From positions 248,001 to 312,000 of the forward strand of contig NZ_CP079094.1 of assembly GCF_019285595.1 (NCBI RefSeq): a stretch of 64,000 nt of DNA, in the 5' to 3' direction. Below are positions 9,540-18,397 of the stretch, one piece after another. The notes below the pieces were generated by a model. That model was not told where the DNA came from, ran no database searches, and saw nothing but the letters and a program-made list of their open reading frames with translations. Each line of letters starts with the position of its first letter. The first letter of the stretch is position 1. The position numbers were made by a program, and so were the translations under genes. The stretch is from Rickettsiella endosymbiont of Dermanyssus gallinae. GTDB lineage: Bacteria > Pseudomonadota > Gammaproteobacteria > Diplorickettsiales > Diplorickettsiaceae.

Positions 9540-11963
9540 TTAATTTTTTTCTAATTTATAAAGTAAATCAATTCCATTCGCAAAGTTACTATTGGTGCTT
9601 TGCAATGAGAAATTCTTATTGAGTAAATAATTGATTTGTAGAACACTAATGGGATCAAGTAATCCTAAACTATAAGAAACATTCAGGCGTGGCGAGAAGC
9701 TTTTACCAATAATTAAAGAAGTATTTTGTTGTAGCTTATTAGTATTGGGATTAAAGATTGGATTAACGCCGATCGTTAATTGATCAATACCCATTTTCTT
9801 CTGCGCTTTGTTAATCAAGTGGCCAACACCCGTTTTTTCTCCGCCGGCCTGTGTGGCAGCACCGAGCAATAATTGCATACTAGCCGCACTAAGCTGATCG
9901 CTCGGTTGGCCAGTGACTAAGTAAGAGAGGATTTCTAATTGAGAAGTGATGGCATTGGTAGGGTTGGCATATAGCGTAATTTTAGGATTCTCAAGATAGC
10001 CTTGTAGACGTACACCTACCGTTGCTTGAATAGGTTGTGTTGTTTGTAATGCGGATGAGATAAAACTAGAAGATCCTAACTTTGATTTTGGTGCCCCTGA
10101 ATTATTTGCAGTGCTAATTTTAGGTAAAACCCATACATTTTTATTAGCAGTAACATCGATGTTGGGGTTATCGATAGGGCTATTGGCGAAGCTTAGTAAT
10201 GAATGTGGTTGTAGTTTTAAGCTTTGGCCATAATAAGTATATTCCCCTTCGGTGAGAGATAGTACACCGGTTGCTAAAATGGGATGATCGCTGGTTTGAT
10301 TAATATCTAAATTTCCTGTGATTTTAGTGCGTAGTCCTTGATAATTAAATTGAATGTCATCTCCCAATTGTAATTTAATATTATTTTTATAGGTAAATGG
10401 AAGAGAGGCAGTTTCTTTTTTATGATTAACAAATACCACATCATTTGATAGTTCATGGCCATTAAAAGTATTGTCATTAATTTTAATGAGGGCTTTTGGA
10501 AAAGCGATAAGGCCCGTTGCTTCAATACGCTGTGTATTCGCTTGTATTTGCAATGAAGGCGAAGCAGTAATTTTAAATTCTCTTGTATGGCTAATTTCCA
10601 GGTTATTTCCTTGTAAAGTGATAAGGCTAGGAAACTCGGGCTGATTTAGCTGTGTTTTTGATTGGAATGTCAATGTGCCTTTTCCAGAGTCTAATCGTCC
10701 GGATCCTTGCAGTACATTTTTATCGGTATGCAATACAAGATTCATGTTTTTCAAATAAAGGCCTAGCAACGGTATTTGTGTACTTGTATTTTTTAAATTG
10801 AGCTCTCCATTTATAGAGGGTGAGAATAGAAGACCAGATAAATTAAGTTGTGTATTTAGAGCACCTTGTGGATTTTTTACAGCAGGAATAAAAGTAGAGA
10901 AATAGTTTAAATTTTTTAATGTGAGTTGAATGTTTGCTTTTATTGTCTGCTTTGGATTTATCTCAAGGGAATATTTGTAATGCGGGAGTTGGATATATGC
11001 ACTGAGTTGATCGGCAACACTAGGATTTGTTATCAAGCTTGCGGCTAAGCCTTCCGGAGTTAATTTTGCCGTTATTTGGCTAGAAGGTATATTTAGATTG
11101 TGCGTTACAAGGGTTTCATCTTTTCGCGAGAGCTTAAAGCCGGATAAATTTCCCTGCAAAGAAAAAGGTTGTAAGCTTCCGTTGAGGCTTATATGAACGG
11201 GATTTAAAGAAAAGGTATTATTTTTAAATTGAACAGCTTTTAGGTCTAACAGCCATTTTTTGCTGTCCAGGCTATCTAAATCAAATGATCCTTGAATTTG
11301 GTTTAATTGCCAATCTAAATAACTTAGATTGGTTTTTAGAAGGGAAAGATAAAAATGAGGTGATGAGTAATTCCCATTTATTTGCCCTTGTAAAAAAAGT
11401 TGGCCTTTACTATCTGAAAGAAGGCTTGCTAATTGTGGGATAGTTAATTGCCAATTAAAATTCCATTGTTTATGTAACGAACCATCTAAGCTTAAAGTAT
11501 TAGCACCATAGCGCAAGATGGATTGTTTAATATCCATTGAGTTTAGATGAATATGTTTAAAAAATGTGGGTAGTTGGAAATCATTTATAGTTGTTTCAGA
11601 TGCCGCGCTGTCTTTTTGTTTTTCTTGTTCTTTGATAGCTAAAATAAGCTTATCAATCGATAACGAAGCTATACTGAATTGGCCATGTAGTAAGGCGCTC
11701 CAATGCCAATCAAATTGAACAGATGAAATAGTAAGTGTTGTGTCCGCGTCCTTATAACTTAAATCTTTTATCTGAATAGGACCAAGTAAGCGGCCGTTTA
11801 GTTCCGTGATTTTTAAAGTTCCGGGTAACCAGTGTCGGGTTAATTGACTGGCTATTTCTAAACCCTTTTGTGTGGTTACCGCTAAATAACCTAGGCTTAA
11901 AAAAAACAACGTTATGCTATAGAAGATAATCCAACGTAAAGAAGAAAATTTTCTTATTGTCAT
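9540..11963 (-). CDS. tamB: TamB, translocation and assembly module, inner membrane component
   Basis: AsmA/TamB-type lipid-transport and outer-membrane-assembly protein that spans the periplasm and works with TamA. One N-terminal membrane anchor (about 9-30) is followed by repetitive beta-rich sequence. The C-terminal TamB (DUF490) domain is recognisable by LATGVLSLTEGEYTYYGQSL, LEILSYLVTGQPSDQLSAAS and the terminal SLGLLDPISVLQINYLLN. At 807 residues it is far shorter than the roughly 1,250 of E. coli TamB, so the periplasmic bridge is reduced. Its start overlaps the tamA stop by 4 bp (ATGA type), which implies translational coupling. Confidence 0.9.
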   Translation of the reverse strand: MTIRKFSSLRWIIFYSITLFFLSLGYLAVTTQKGLEIASQLTRHWLPGTLKITELNGRLLGPIQIKDLSYKDADTTLTISSVQFDWHWSALLHGQFSIASLSIDKLILAIKEQEKQKDSAASETTINDFQLPTFFKHIHLNSMDIKQSILRYGANTLSLDGSLHKQWNFNWQLTIPQLASLLSDSKGQLFLQGQINGNYSSPHFYLSLLKTNLSYLDWQLNQIQGSFDLDSLDSKKWLLDLKAVQFKNNTFSLNPVHISLNGSLQPFSLQGNLSGFKLSRKDETLVTHNLNIPSSQITAKLTPEGLAASLITNPSVADQLSAYIQLPHYKYSLEINPKQTIKANIQLTLKNLNYFSTFIPAVKNPQGALNTQLNLSGLLFSPSINGELNLKNTSTQIPLLGLYLKNMNLVLHTDKNVLQGSGRLDSGKGTLTFQSKTQLNQPEFPSLITLQGNNLEISHTREFKITASPSLQIQANTQRIEATGLIAFPKALIKINDNTFNGHELSNDVVFVNHKKETASLPFTYKNNIKLQLGDDIQFNYQGLRTKITGNLDINQTSDHPILATGVLSLTEGEYTYYGQSLKLQPHSLLSFANSPIDNPNIDVTANKNVWVLPKISTANNSGAPKSKLGSSSFISSALQTTQPIQATVGVRLQGYLENPKITLYANPTNAITSQLEILSYLVTGQPSDQLSAASMQLLLGAATQAGGEKTGVGHLINKAQKKMGIDQLTIGVNPIFNPNTNKLQQNTSLIIGKSFSPRLNVSYSLGLLDPISVLQINYLLNKNFSLQSTNSNFANGIDLLYKLEKN

Positions 11964-13699
11964 AATAAATCAATTCCCATGCTGAATTGTAATCGTACTA
12001 GATGATTAGGCAGATCCAGCGCTTTTCCTAGTGTTAACTCCATAGGACCAAGTGGGGAAATCCATACGACACCGATACCGGCGCCTTTTTGTAGATTAAT
12101 CGGAAAATTATTAACAGCAGTACCCATATCAAAGAATGCTGCAGCGTAGAAATTATTAACAATTTTATGTTGATACTCAGCACTACCCACCATTAAGTAA
12201 CGCCCAGGACCTAATGCTTGATAGTCATAGCCACGGACACTTAGGCTACCCCCGGCATAAAAAAGTAGAGAAGGAGGAAAGTTAGTAGGATTGGGCGTTA
12301 TGGTATAGCCGAGATCACTGCGCAAGATCACACGGCTATTTTCATTCCAACTTAGAATATATTTCGTTTGTAGCTGGGTTTGTAAAAAACTAGCGCTTGA
12401 TAATAGACTTTTATCAGCACCTTGTACCCTTAGGTTGATACGGTAGCCATGCAAGGCATAGAGCGGGTTATCAAATTTGCTACGAGAAAAAGTAATACCT
12501 GGCGTGAGTAAGTGCGAAATCTTGCTTGGACGATCAGTGCAATTGAAGCGTTCAATTTGGTAGTTTAAAAATAAATTACGTTGCCAACCTTTCCATTGAT
12601 GGCTGCTTCCTACTCCGATTTGCTGTGTTGTGCTATCCACTTTAGAAAGTTGTTTGCGAACGATAGCGAAATTAATATTATAGTTATCAGTATTAGGTTG
12701 CTTTCCAGGAATGCTATAAGTCGTTTGTAGACTGTTTTGTACCTTCGATAATTGGCTCATAATACTTAACTTATGGCCAAATTGATTGAGATAGCGAGAC
12801 TCCCAACCTAGCGTTCCTCTTACGCCAACATCGGTGCTATATCCTATTCCTGCGGTGTATTGTTGCGGCGGGCGTGGCGTTAATTTAAAGAGTATAGGTA
12901 TCTGCTGGCTTTGTTTTTTGCTTGTAAGATCATTAATAGAAATATGTCGAAAATAGCCGCTTCGATTGAGGTTATCTTGAAGTTTTAACAGCTGTTCAGA
13001 TGAATAAGGATCGCCGCTTTTAAAAGGAATATAGTGTCTTAAAAAGCTATCTTTGAGGATGGTTTGTTCAAAGCTAATGGGGCCAAAATAGTAACGCGGA
13101 CCTGTATCCAGCACTAAATCAATATTAGCTATATAGGACTGCCGGTTGATTAAAACACGGTGTTGACTGAAATAAGCAGATAAATAACCTTCAGCAATAG
13201 CGGTGCTCAATAACTTTTGTTTTGTTTGCTCATAACGTTCACTTAAAAAACTATCGCCTTGATGGAGGGGGAGTTGATCCATTAACGTTTTTAATGCCGC
13301 ATTATTAGCGCCTTCACCTTGAATAGACGCGTTTAGCTGAGTGATTTTTAATAAGGGCCCTGGATTAATCGTATAAATAGCCTGCCAGGTTTTATTTTGG
13401 TACAGAAGTTTTGAGTGGATTGAAGGCTTAAAATAGCCGTAAGGGGTGAGGGCTTGCTGAATTTCAGCAGGGGCGTGCTGCTCATTCCATACCTGAATAA
13501 CATTGGAGGTTAAAGGCGGCGTTAACGCTTCTAGGCTATGCGCTAAACGGGCTTTAACTAGTGTCGTTAAAGCCGGCTCTAGGCCCTGTATTTGATAAGC
13601 AACAGGGGGTGGTGAGGAGGACTCGGCACTCCCCTTTAAGGCATAGAGTGCCCCCGTGATCGCAAGTATAGCGATAATGAATTTTCTTATTTTTATCAT
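11960..13699 (-). CDS. tamA: TamA, outer-membrane Omp85-family assembly factor
   Basis: Outer-membrane Omp85 protein of 579 residues, the expected size for TamA. A signal-peptide-like N terminus ends near GSAESS at about 22-28. POTRA-like segments follow, with GPYxFGxI-type sequence (DTGPRYYFGPISFEQ) in the last one. The C-terminal barrel has the Omp85 signatures GGSLSVRGYDYQALGPG (the RGY loop motif) and GAGIGVVWISPLGPMELTLG. It pairs with tamB directly downstream on the minus strand with a 4-bp overlap. A hairpin at 13755-13780 lies upstream of its start. Confidence 0.92.
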   Translation of the reverse strand: MIKIRKFIIAILAITGALYALKGSAESSSPPPVAYQIQGLEPALTTLVKARLAHSLEALTPPLTSNVIQVWNEQHAPAEIQQALTPYGYFKPSIHSKLLYQNKTWQAIYTINPGPLLKITQLNASIQGEGANNAALKTLMDQLPLHQGDSFLSERYEQTKQKLLSTAIAEGYLSAYFSQHRVLINRQSYIANIDLVLDTGPRYYFGPISFEQTILKDSFLRHYIPFKSGDPYSSEQLLKLQDNLNRSGYFRHISINDLTSKKQSQQIPILFKLTPRPPQQYTAGIGYSTDVGVRGTLGWESRYLNQFGHKLSIMSQLSKVQNSLQTTYSIPGKQPNTDNYNINFAIVRKQLSKVDSTTQQIGVGSSHQWKGWQRNLFLNYQIERFNCTDRPSKISHLLTPGITFSRSKFDNPLYALHGYRINLRVQGADKSLLSSASFLQTQLQTKYILSWNENSRVILRSDLGYTITPNPTNFPPSLLFYAGGSLSVRGYDYQALGPGRYLMVGSAEYQHKIVNNFYAAAFFDMGTAVNNFPINLQKGAGIGVVWISPLGPMELTLGKALDLPNHLVRLQFSMGIDLL

Positions 13700-13754
13700 A
13701 CTAGGTTTAATACCTAATATGTGATTATAAGTAAAGAGGGATAGCTTATAAAGT

Positions 13755-13780
13755 GGGTGGAATTGTCAGTTTTTCCACCC
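13755..13780. repeat. 8-bp stem hairpin upstream of tamA
   Basis: Arms GGGTGGAA (13755-13762) and TTCCACCC (13773-13780) are perfectly complementary around a 10-base loop. It lies about 55 bp upstream of the tamA start and could be a 5' leader structure or a transcription stop for the gene at 13871. No function is shown by sequence. Confidence 0.5.
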
Positions 13781-13806
13781 TGTGGGCGACGGACTAATTC
13801 CTCATG

Positions 13807-13838
13807 AAGAAGAGTACCTTTTAAGCGTTACTCTTCTT
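13807..13838. terminator. possible transcription terminator
   Basis: Perfect 10-bp arms AAGAAGAGTA (13807-13816) and TACTCTTCTT (13829-13838) with a 12-base loop lie 33 bp past the stop of the minus-strand gene at 13871. The T-rich tail (TTTTC) is on the plus side, so efficiency for the minus-strand transcript is unclear. Confidence 0.5.
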
Positions 13839-13870
13839 TTCATTCATCACAGACGTTTGGTGAATAGGGA

Positions 13871-15028
13871 TTAAACAGGTGAGTTAATATGAGTATTCGT
13901 AGGAGGAAGCTCAGAAGATTCCTTATAGTGATTAACAAATACTTTAAGGGCATCCACAATATCCCCTACATCGCCCTTAGCACGGAAAAAAGATTGAAAG
14001 ACCTTTCCTTGTGCATTCGACAAAGCGTGGTTTATATCGTTAATAAATTCTGAGTTATCAAGCTTGGGTTCAAATACGGATAACGGTTCTAAAACACTCT
14101 GTAAGAACTCTTGTTTAGCTTGCCGCTTTGGATTTTCGGGCCAAAAAAACTCTCGGGACTTATTACGGTTATGGCTTATCTGATCGTTGAGTTCTGCTTT
14201 TTTATTTGTAATTTGCTCTACAAGGAAGTCCTTCTCTTTCTTAAAATCATCACCCCTTATTTCTTCAGACCGAAATTTACGGTAGTAATATCCTTTTATT
14301 ACAGGCATGGTTGCTTCAGATAAGCTTAAGTCAGACAAAGTTGAATCAGACAAGGTTGACTCAGTCATATTAACTACTGGGGATGTTGTTGGGTTAACTA
14401 TAGGCTGTTTGAAGTATCTGTATACGCTATAAGTAGTTGTTAACATCAGCATGACCGCCGTACCTATTCCTGCAATCGCTAAAATAGGTGCGGATAGTAA
14501 AGGGAAAAAAATCAGCGTCGTGATAATACCAGATAGAAAAATAGCGCCTATTAAGCTTGAAACTCCATTATTAATCATATTGTTTTTATAAAGCGCTTTA
14601 AGCTTTAGGTGTGAAGGTGAGTTTTCCGGTGCTTTCCGCCAGTGGTAGGCATTATAAAGACCTAATCCCGCATGGTAAATTATCCCCGAGCTTACTACAG
14701 TGAGAAACAAACTCTGGACCATAATCACGCTAAGCCCAGCAAAAACAGCCGTAAAAACTAAAGCAGTTTTTGTAGGTACATAAATTAAGTCAAATGTTCT
14801 ACCGAGGTTTTTATTTTTAGCCTTACCAAAGCTAAGTAGAGCAATTAAGCTGGCTATTGCATCAGGGGCAATGGCAATAGGGAAGAGGATAGCGTGGAGC
14901 CCACGTTCAAAAATTATTCGGATACCTCCAATATTGGAGGTAAAAGTAAAGATACTACTGAAGAGTCCAGCCTGAATAAACTGATTAAATAGGCCTGCTC
15001 TTTCTAAATATTTCTTACGCACACGCAT
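13871..15028 (-). CDS. multi-pass membrane protein of unknown function
   Basis: Not recognised. The 385-residue product has hydrophobic segments at roughly 20-70, 88-118, 155-180 and 183-205, then a soluble C-terminal half rich in charged residues. Between them is a small serine-rich internal repeat (TLSDSTLSDLSLSE, about 225-240). No catalytic motif is apparent. It stands alone between tamA and dacA with its own non-coding flanks. Alternation of hydrophobic hairpins and a charged tail is common in secreted or membrane-targeted effectors of intracellular bacteria, but that is only a guess. It resembles in style, not in visible sequence, the 667-residue protein at 18392. Confidence 0.75.
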   Translation of the reverse strand: MRVRKKYLERAGLFNQFIQAGLFSSIFTFTSNIGGIRIIFERGLHAILFPIAIAPDAIASLIALLSFGKAKNKNLGRTFDLIYVPTKTALVFTAVFAGLSVIMVQSLFLTVVSSGIIYHAGLGLYNAYHWRKAPENSPSHLKLKALYKNNMINNGVSSLIGAIFLSGIITTLIFFPLLSAPILAIAGIGTAVMLMLTTTYSVYRYFKQPIVNPTTSPVVNMTESTLSDSTLSDLSLSEATMPVIKGYYYRKFRSEEIRGDDFKKEKDFLVEQITNKKAELNDQISHNRNKSREFFWPENPKRQAKQEFLQSVLEPLSVFEPKLDNSEFINDINHALSNAQGKVFQSFFRAKGDVGDIVDALKVFVNHYKESSELPPTNTHINSPV

Positions 15029-15078
15029 AGGTAAGCTCCTTTTACTTATGTAATTTATACCATTTATCGGCAGATAAT

Positions 15079-15120
15079 ATCATATAAAGGTATTTTTTTA
15101 GTAAAATACCTTTATATGAT
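15079..15120. repeat. perfect 18-bp inverted repeat between divergent genes
   Basis: Arms ATCATATAAAGGTATTTT (15079-15096) and AAAATACCTTTATATGAT (15103-15120) are perfect complements around a 6-base loop (TTTAGT). It lies in the 207-bp gap between the divergent membrane-protein gene (starts 15028) and dacA (starts 15236). It could be a cruciform operator, an attenuator in one leader, or an AT-rich mobile remnant. The stem is too long and symmetrical to be chance. Confidence 0.8.
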
Positions 15121-15235
15121 TGTTTCGTGAGTTGCTTGTGAAAGTGTCTAACCCTTGCAGTATCTTGTGAAGTCATTACAATAACTTCAATCTAGCCATT
15201 CATATTTTTATTAAACTCTATAAGGCGTCCTATTT

Positions 15236-16450
15236 ATGTTTAAGATGCGTTCTTTCGCCCCCCTTGTTATGGGCTTAATCCTTACGTTATTTATGCCCAT
15301 TGTTAAAGCCGATCCGATTATTCCTATTACGGCGCCTGGTACTATCAATACAACACCGCAGCAACCCACATTAACGCCCATTCCGCCTAACATAAATGCA
15401 AAGGCTTATTTGTTAATGGATGCGTATAGCGGGAGTATTTTGGCCAGCGGTAATATTGATCAGAGAGTATCTCCTGCTAGTTTAACGAAAATGATGACTT
15501 CTTATGTCATTTCTATGGCTTTAAAAGAAGGGCGCATTCATCCTGAGGAGTTAGTGACTATTAGTGAAGCCGCTTGGAAAACAGGCGGTTCAAAGATGTT
15601 TGTTAAAGTGGGTGATAAAGTGCCTGTTGGTCAATTGATGCAAGGGATTATTGTTGATTCCGGTAATGATGCTTGTGTCGCAATGGCAGAGTATGTAGCA
15701 GGTAGTCAGGAAGCTTTTGTGAGTCTCATGAATCAAGCGGCTGCTCGGCTAGGGATGAATCATACGCATTTTATGGATGTAGATGGTTTGCCGGATGCTA
15801 ACCATTATTCTACTGCGCATGATATGGGTATTTTGGCTCGAGCACTTATTCTGGATTTCCCAGAAGATTATAAATGGTATTCGCAAAAATGGTTTTCCTA
15901 TAATGGCATTAAACAACCTAATCGTAATCGCTTATTATGGCGCGATGCCAATGTGGATGGTATTAAAACCGGACATACCAATGAAGCTGGTTTTTGCCTA
16001 GCGGCGTCTGGACAGAAAAACAATATGCGTTTAATCACTATTGTGATGGGCGCTCCATCGGATGAAATGCGTGCGCAAGATAGCCAAAAGTTATTGACCT
16101 ATGGATTTCGTTTTTTTGAGTCACAAAAGCTTTATAGCGCGAATACGAAATTAGCGACACCACGTGTTTGGTTTGGAGAGAGTTCTCAAGTCAATGTAGG
16201 TCTGGCGCAAGATTTATATGCCACTTTGCCTACAGGGCAAAACAAAGCGCCTACCACTAAAATGGTCTTTACATCTAATTTAATAGCGCCTATTAAAAAA
16301 GGTGATGTAGTAGGGCAAATTAATGTGGTATTAAATGATAAGCCTATTGCAACCGTTCCTCTTGTTGCCCTAGAGAATTTATCTAAGGGCGGGTTATGGC
16401 GTAGCTTAGTTGACCACACAAGTCTGTGGTTTCACAAAGCAAAAGCGTAA
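15236..16450 (+). CDS. dacA: D-alanyl-D-alanine carboxypeptidase (PBP5/6 type)
   Basis: Serine-type penicillin-binding protein of 404 residues that trims the terminal D-Ala from peptidoglycan stem peptides in the periplasm. A signal peptide covers about 1-25 (cleavage near VKA-DP). The three active-site motifs are complete: SLTK at 82-85, SGN at 142-144 and KTG at 244-246. The C-terminal PBP5 beta domain (about 300-380) is present and the end is amphipathic, as needed for membrane anchoring. Two in-frame ATGs occur at 15236 and 15245; the first is used because it gives the usual signal-peptide length. Confidence 0.94.
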   Translation: MFKMRSFAPLVMGLILTLFMPIVKADPIIPITAPGTINTTPQQPTLTPIPPNINAKAYLLMDAYSGSILASGNIDQRVSPASLTKMMTSYVISMALKEGRIHPEELVTISEAAWKTGGSKMFVKVGDKVPVGQLMQGIIVDSGNDACVAMAEYVAGSQEAFVSLMNQAAARLGMNHTHFMDVDGLPDANHYSTAHDMGILARALILDFPEDYKWYSQKWFSYNGIKQPNRNRLLWRDANVDGIKTGHTNEAGFCLAASGQKNNMRLITIVMGAPSDEMRAQDSQKLLTYGFRFFESQKLYSANTKLATPRVWFGESSQVNVGLAQDLYATLPTGQNKAPTTKMVFTSNLIAPIKKGDVVGQINVVLNDKPIATVPLVALENLSKGGLWRSLVDHTSLWFHKAKA

Positions 16451-16495
16451 GTTTCAGCTATGTTAGGCATAGCTCAAAAATGTCTTTTGACTATC

Positions 16496-16518
16496 ATCCC
16501 GCGGCTTGACCGCGGGAT
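16496..16518. repeat. GC-rich palindrome upstream of the acyltransferase gene
   Basis: Arms ATCCCGCGG (16496-16504) and CCGCGGGAT (16510-16518) form a perfect 9-bp stem with a 5-base loop. It sits 9 bp before the acyltransferase ATG and 45 bp after dacA. The sequence type is a common dispersed intergenic palindrome in bacteria. It may end dacA transcripts, but no T tract follows. Confidence 0.7.
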
Positions 16519-16527
16519 CCAACTACC

Positions 16528-17418
16528 ATGAAGTTTTTAAATCGGTTCAGAGTTTGTTTTGTAGCCATACTTTATCTTATCAATTTAATAAGTTTGTTTA
16601 TCCCATTAGCAATTTTAGGGTTGTTCTGTTATTTAATTCCTCTGAAAATTTGGCAGCGAAACTGTAAACTGTGGATGGAGCGTTTACCCGTGTATTGGAT
16701 AGAAGGGAATTGCGTTATTCAAGATCTAACAACCTCTATAAAATGGGAAGTAAAGGGGCTAGAGCAGCTTAGTTATAATGAATGGTATTTGCTTATTGCA
16801 AATCATCAATCTTGGGCAGATATATTGGTATTACAACGGATTTTTAATCAAAAAATTCCACCCTTAAAGTTTTTTCTCAAAAGAGAGTTACTTTGGACAT
16901 TGCCTTTTGCGAGTTGGGCTTGTTGGTTGTTAGGGTTTCCTTTCATGCATCGTTACAGCAAAAAGGTATTAGCTAAACACCCCGAATTAAAAAATAAAGA
17001 CGTTGAAGCAACTAAGCGAGCTTGTACGAGATTTAAGGCTACACCCACCACGGTGGCAAACTTTATTGAAGGGACTCGCTTCAGTGAAAAGAAACGTCAA
17101 TCACAACAGTCCCCTTACCAATATTTGCTTCGCCCTAAATCAACCGGCATTGGATTTAGCTTAGCGGTTTTAGGTGATTTTTTTCATAAAATTATCAATG
17201 TGACCATCATCTACCCTCCAAAAAAATCTGGGTTATACGATTTTTTATCGGGGAATATAAAGAAAATAATCGTAGAGATAGAAGCGATACCCATTACATC
17301 CGATTGGCACGGAGATTATCAAAATGATAGGCAATTTCGTGCGAGCTTCCAGAAAAAGCTCAATCATTTGTGGGAACAAAAGGATGAACTTATTAAAGCG
17401 ACGCAAGTGCATTATTAG
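16528..17418 (+). CDS. PlsC-type lysophospholipid acyltransferase (YihG-like)
   Basis: Membrane-bound 1-acyl-glycerol-3-phosphate-type acyltransferase of 296 residues. A hydrophobic N terminus (about 10-38) is followed by the catalytic HX4D motif NHQSWAD (His93, Asp98), then the substrate-binding EGTR motif in FIEGTRFSEKKR. These are the hallmark motifs of the LPLAT superfamily, and the overall length and N-terminal layout resemble the YihG/YihU-side branch rather than the shorter PlsC. It may acylate lysophosphatidic acid or a specialised acceptor. It lies between dacA and hemC on the same strand. Confidence 0.88.
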   Translation: MKFLNRFRVCFVAILYLINLISLFIPLAILGLFCYLIPLKIWQRNCKLWMERLPVYWIEGNCVIQDLTTSIKWEVKGLEQLSYNEWYLLIANHQSWADILVLQRIFNQKIPPLKFFLKRELLWTLPFASWACWLLGFPFMHRYSKKVLAKHPELKNKDVEATKRACTRFKATPTTVANFIEGTRFSEKKRQSQQSPYQYLLRPKSTGIGFSLAVLGDFFHKIINVTIIYPPKKSGLYDFLSGNIKKIIVEIEAIPITSDWHGDYQNDRQFRASFQKKLNHLWEQKDELIKATQVHY

Positions 17419-17467
17419 GCGTTAAATTCCGTATACTTTAGCAATAGTTTATTGAACGAGGTTGGTT

Positions 17468-18397
17468 TTGACGGCAAGAAAACATTTGCGTATCGCAACT
17501 CGAAAAAGCCCTTTGGCCTATTGGCAAGCTAACGCAGTTAAGGTGCAATTGGAAAAGCATTATCCTTTTATGCAGATTGAACTACTTCCGCTGGTTACAG
17601 AAGGTGATAGACACTTAGAAACTTCGCTGAATAAGTTAGAGGGTAAAGGACTTTTTGTTAAAGAGCTGGAAAAAGCCTTGCTCAATGGCGATGCTGATAT
17701 TGCTGTTCACTCTATGAAAGATGTACCTATGGATTTAGCAAAGGGATTGACGTTAACGGCTATTTGCGAGAGAGAAGACGCGAGAGATGTATTGATCTCA
17801 AGATCAGGAAAAAGTCTAAACCAATTACCTTCGGGCGCTTGTGTTGGCTCGTCGAGCTTAAGGCGCCAATCACAGTTAATGGCTTTACGACCTGATCTTA
17901 CTGTTCAAGTGTTGCGTGGAAATGTAGGAACGCGTTTAGAAAAATTGGCGGCGGGTGAGTATGACGCCATTATCTTAGCGGCAGCAGGTCTGATCCGTTT
18001 ACAAAAAACAAACTGTATTAGCGAATATTTAGAAACCAGTTATTTTTTGCCAGCGCCAGGTCAAGGAGCATTGGGGGTAGAGGGCCGTTCAGATGATAGC
18101 GAATTGCTCTCGCTAATGGCTGTTTTAAATCATAAGCCAACTTATGACTGTGTGATGGCTGAGCGTGCGCTAAGTCGACAGTTAGGAGGTAGTTGCCAAG
18201 TTCCTATTGCTGCTTATGCAGAGTGTTTATCCAATACACAATTGCGTTTGCGGGGATTGGTAGCAAAGCCAGATGGAAGTTTGCTCGTAAAAGTAGAAAA
18301 GCATGGCAGTATTAGCGAAGCTGAAACTTTAGGTATTGCTGCCGCAAGAGAATTGTTGGTTCAAGGCGCAGATAGGATTTTACAAGACTTATCATAG
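17468..18397 (+). CDS. hemC: porphobilinogen deaminase (hydroxymethylbilane synthase)
   Basis: Condenses four porphobilinogen units into hydroxymethylbilane in heme synthesis. The TTG at 17468 is chosen over the TTG at 17462 because the GAGG ribosome-binding site at 17458-17461 then lies 6 bases upstream; this gives 309 residues. RIATRKSPLAYWQ opens the protein, HSMKDVPM is present, and LGGSCQVPIAA contains the dipyrromethane cofactor cysteine (about 243). In E. coli hemC leads hemCDXY, but here hemD-hemX-hemY lie about 21 kb away. Its stop overlaps the convergent gene at 18392 by 6 bp. Confidence 0.95.
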   Translation: MTARKHLRIATRKSPLAYWQANAVKVQLEKHYPFMQIELLPLVTEGDRHLETSLNKLEGKGLFVKELEKALLNGDADIAVHSMKDVPMDLAKGLTLTAICEREDARDVLISRSGKSLNQLPSGACVGSSSLRRQSQLMALRPDLTVQVLRGNVGTRLEKLAAGEYDAIILAAAGLIRLQKTNCISEYLETSYFLPAPGQGALGVEGRSDDSELLSLMAVLNHKPTYDCVMAERALSRQLGGSCQVPIAAYAECLSNTQLRLRGLVAKPDGSLLVKVEKHGSISEAETLGIAAARELLVQGADRILQDLS

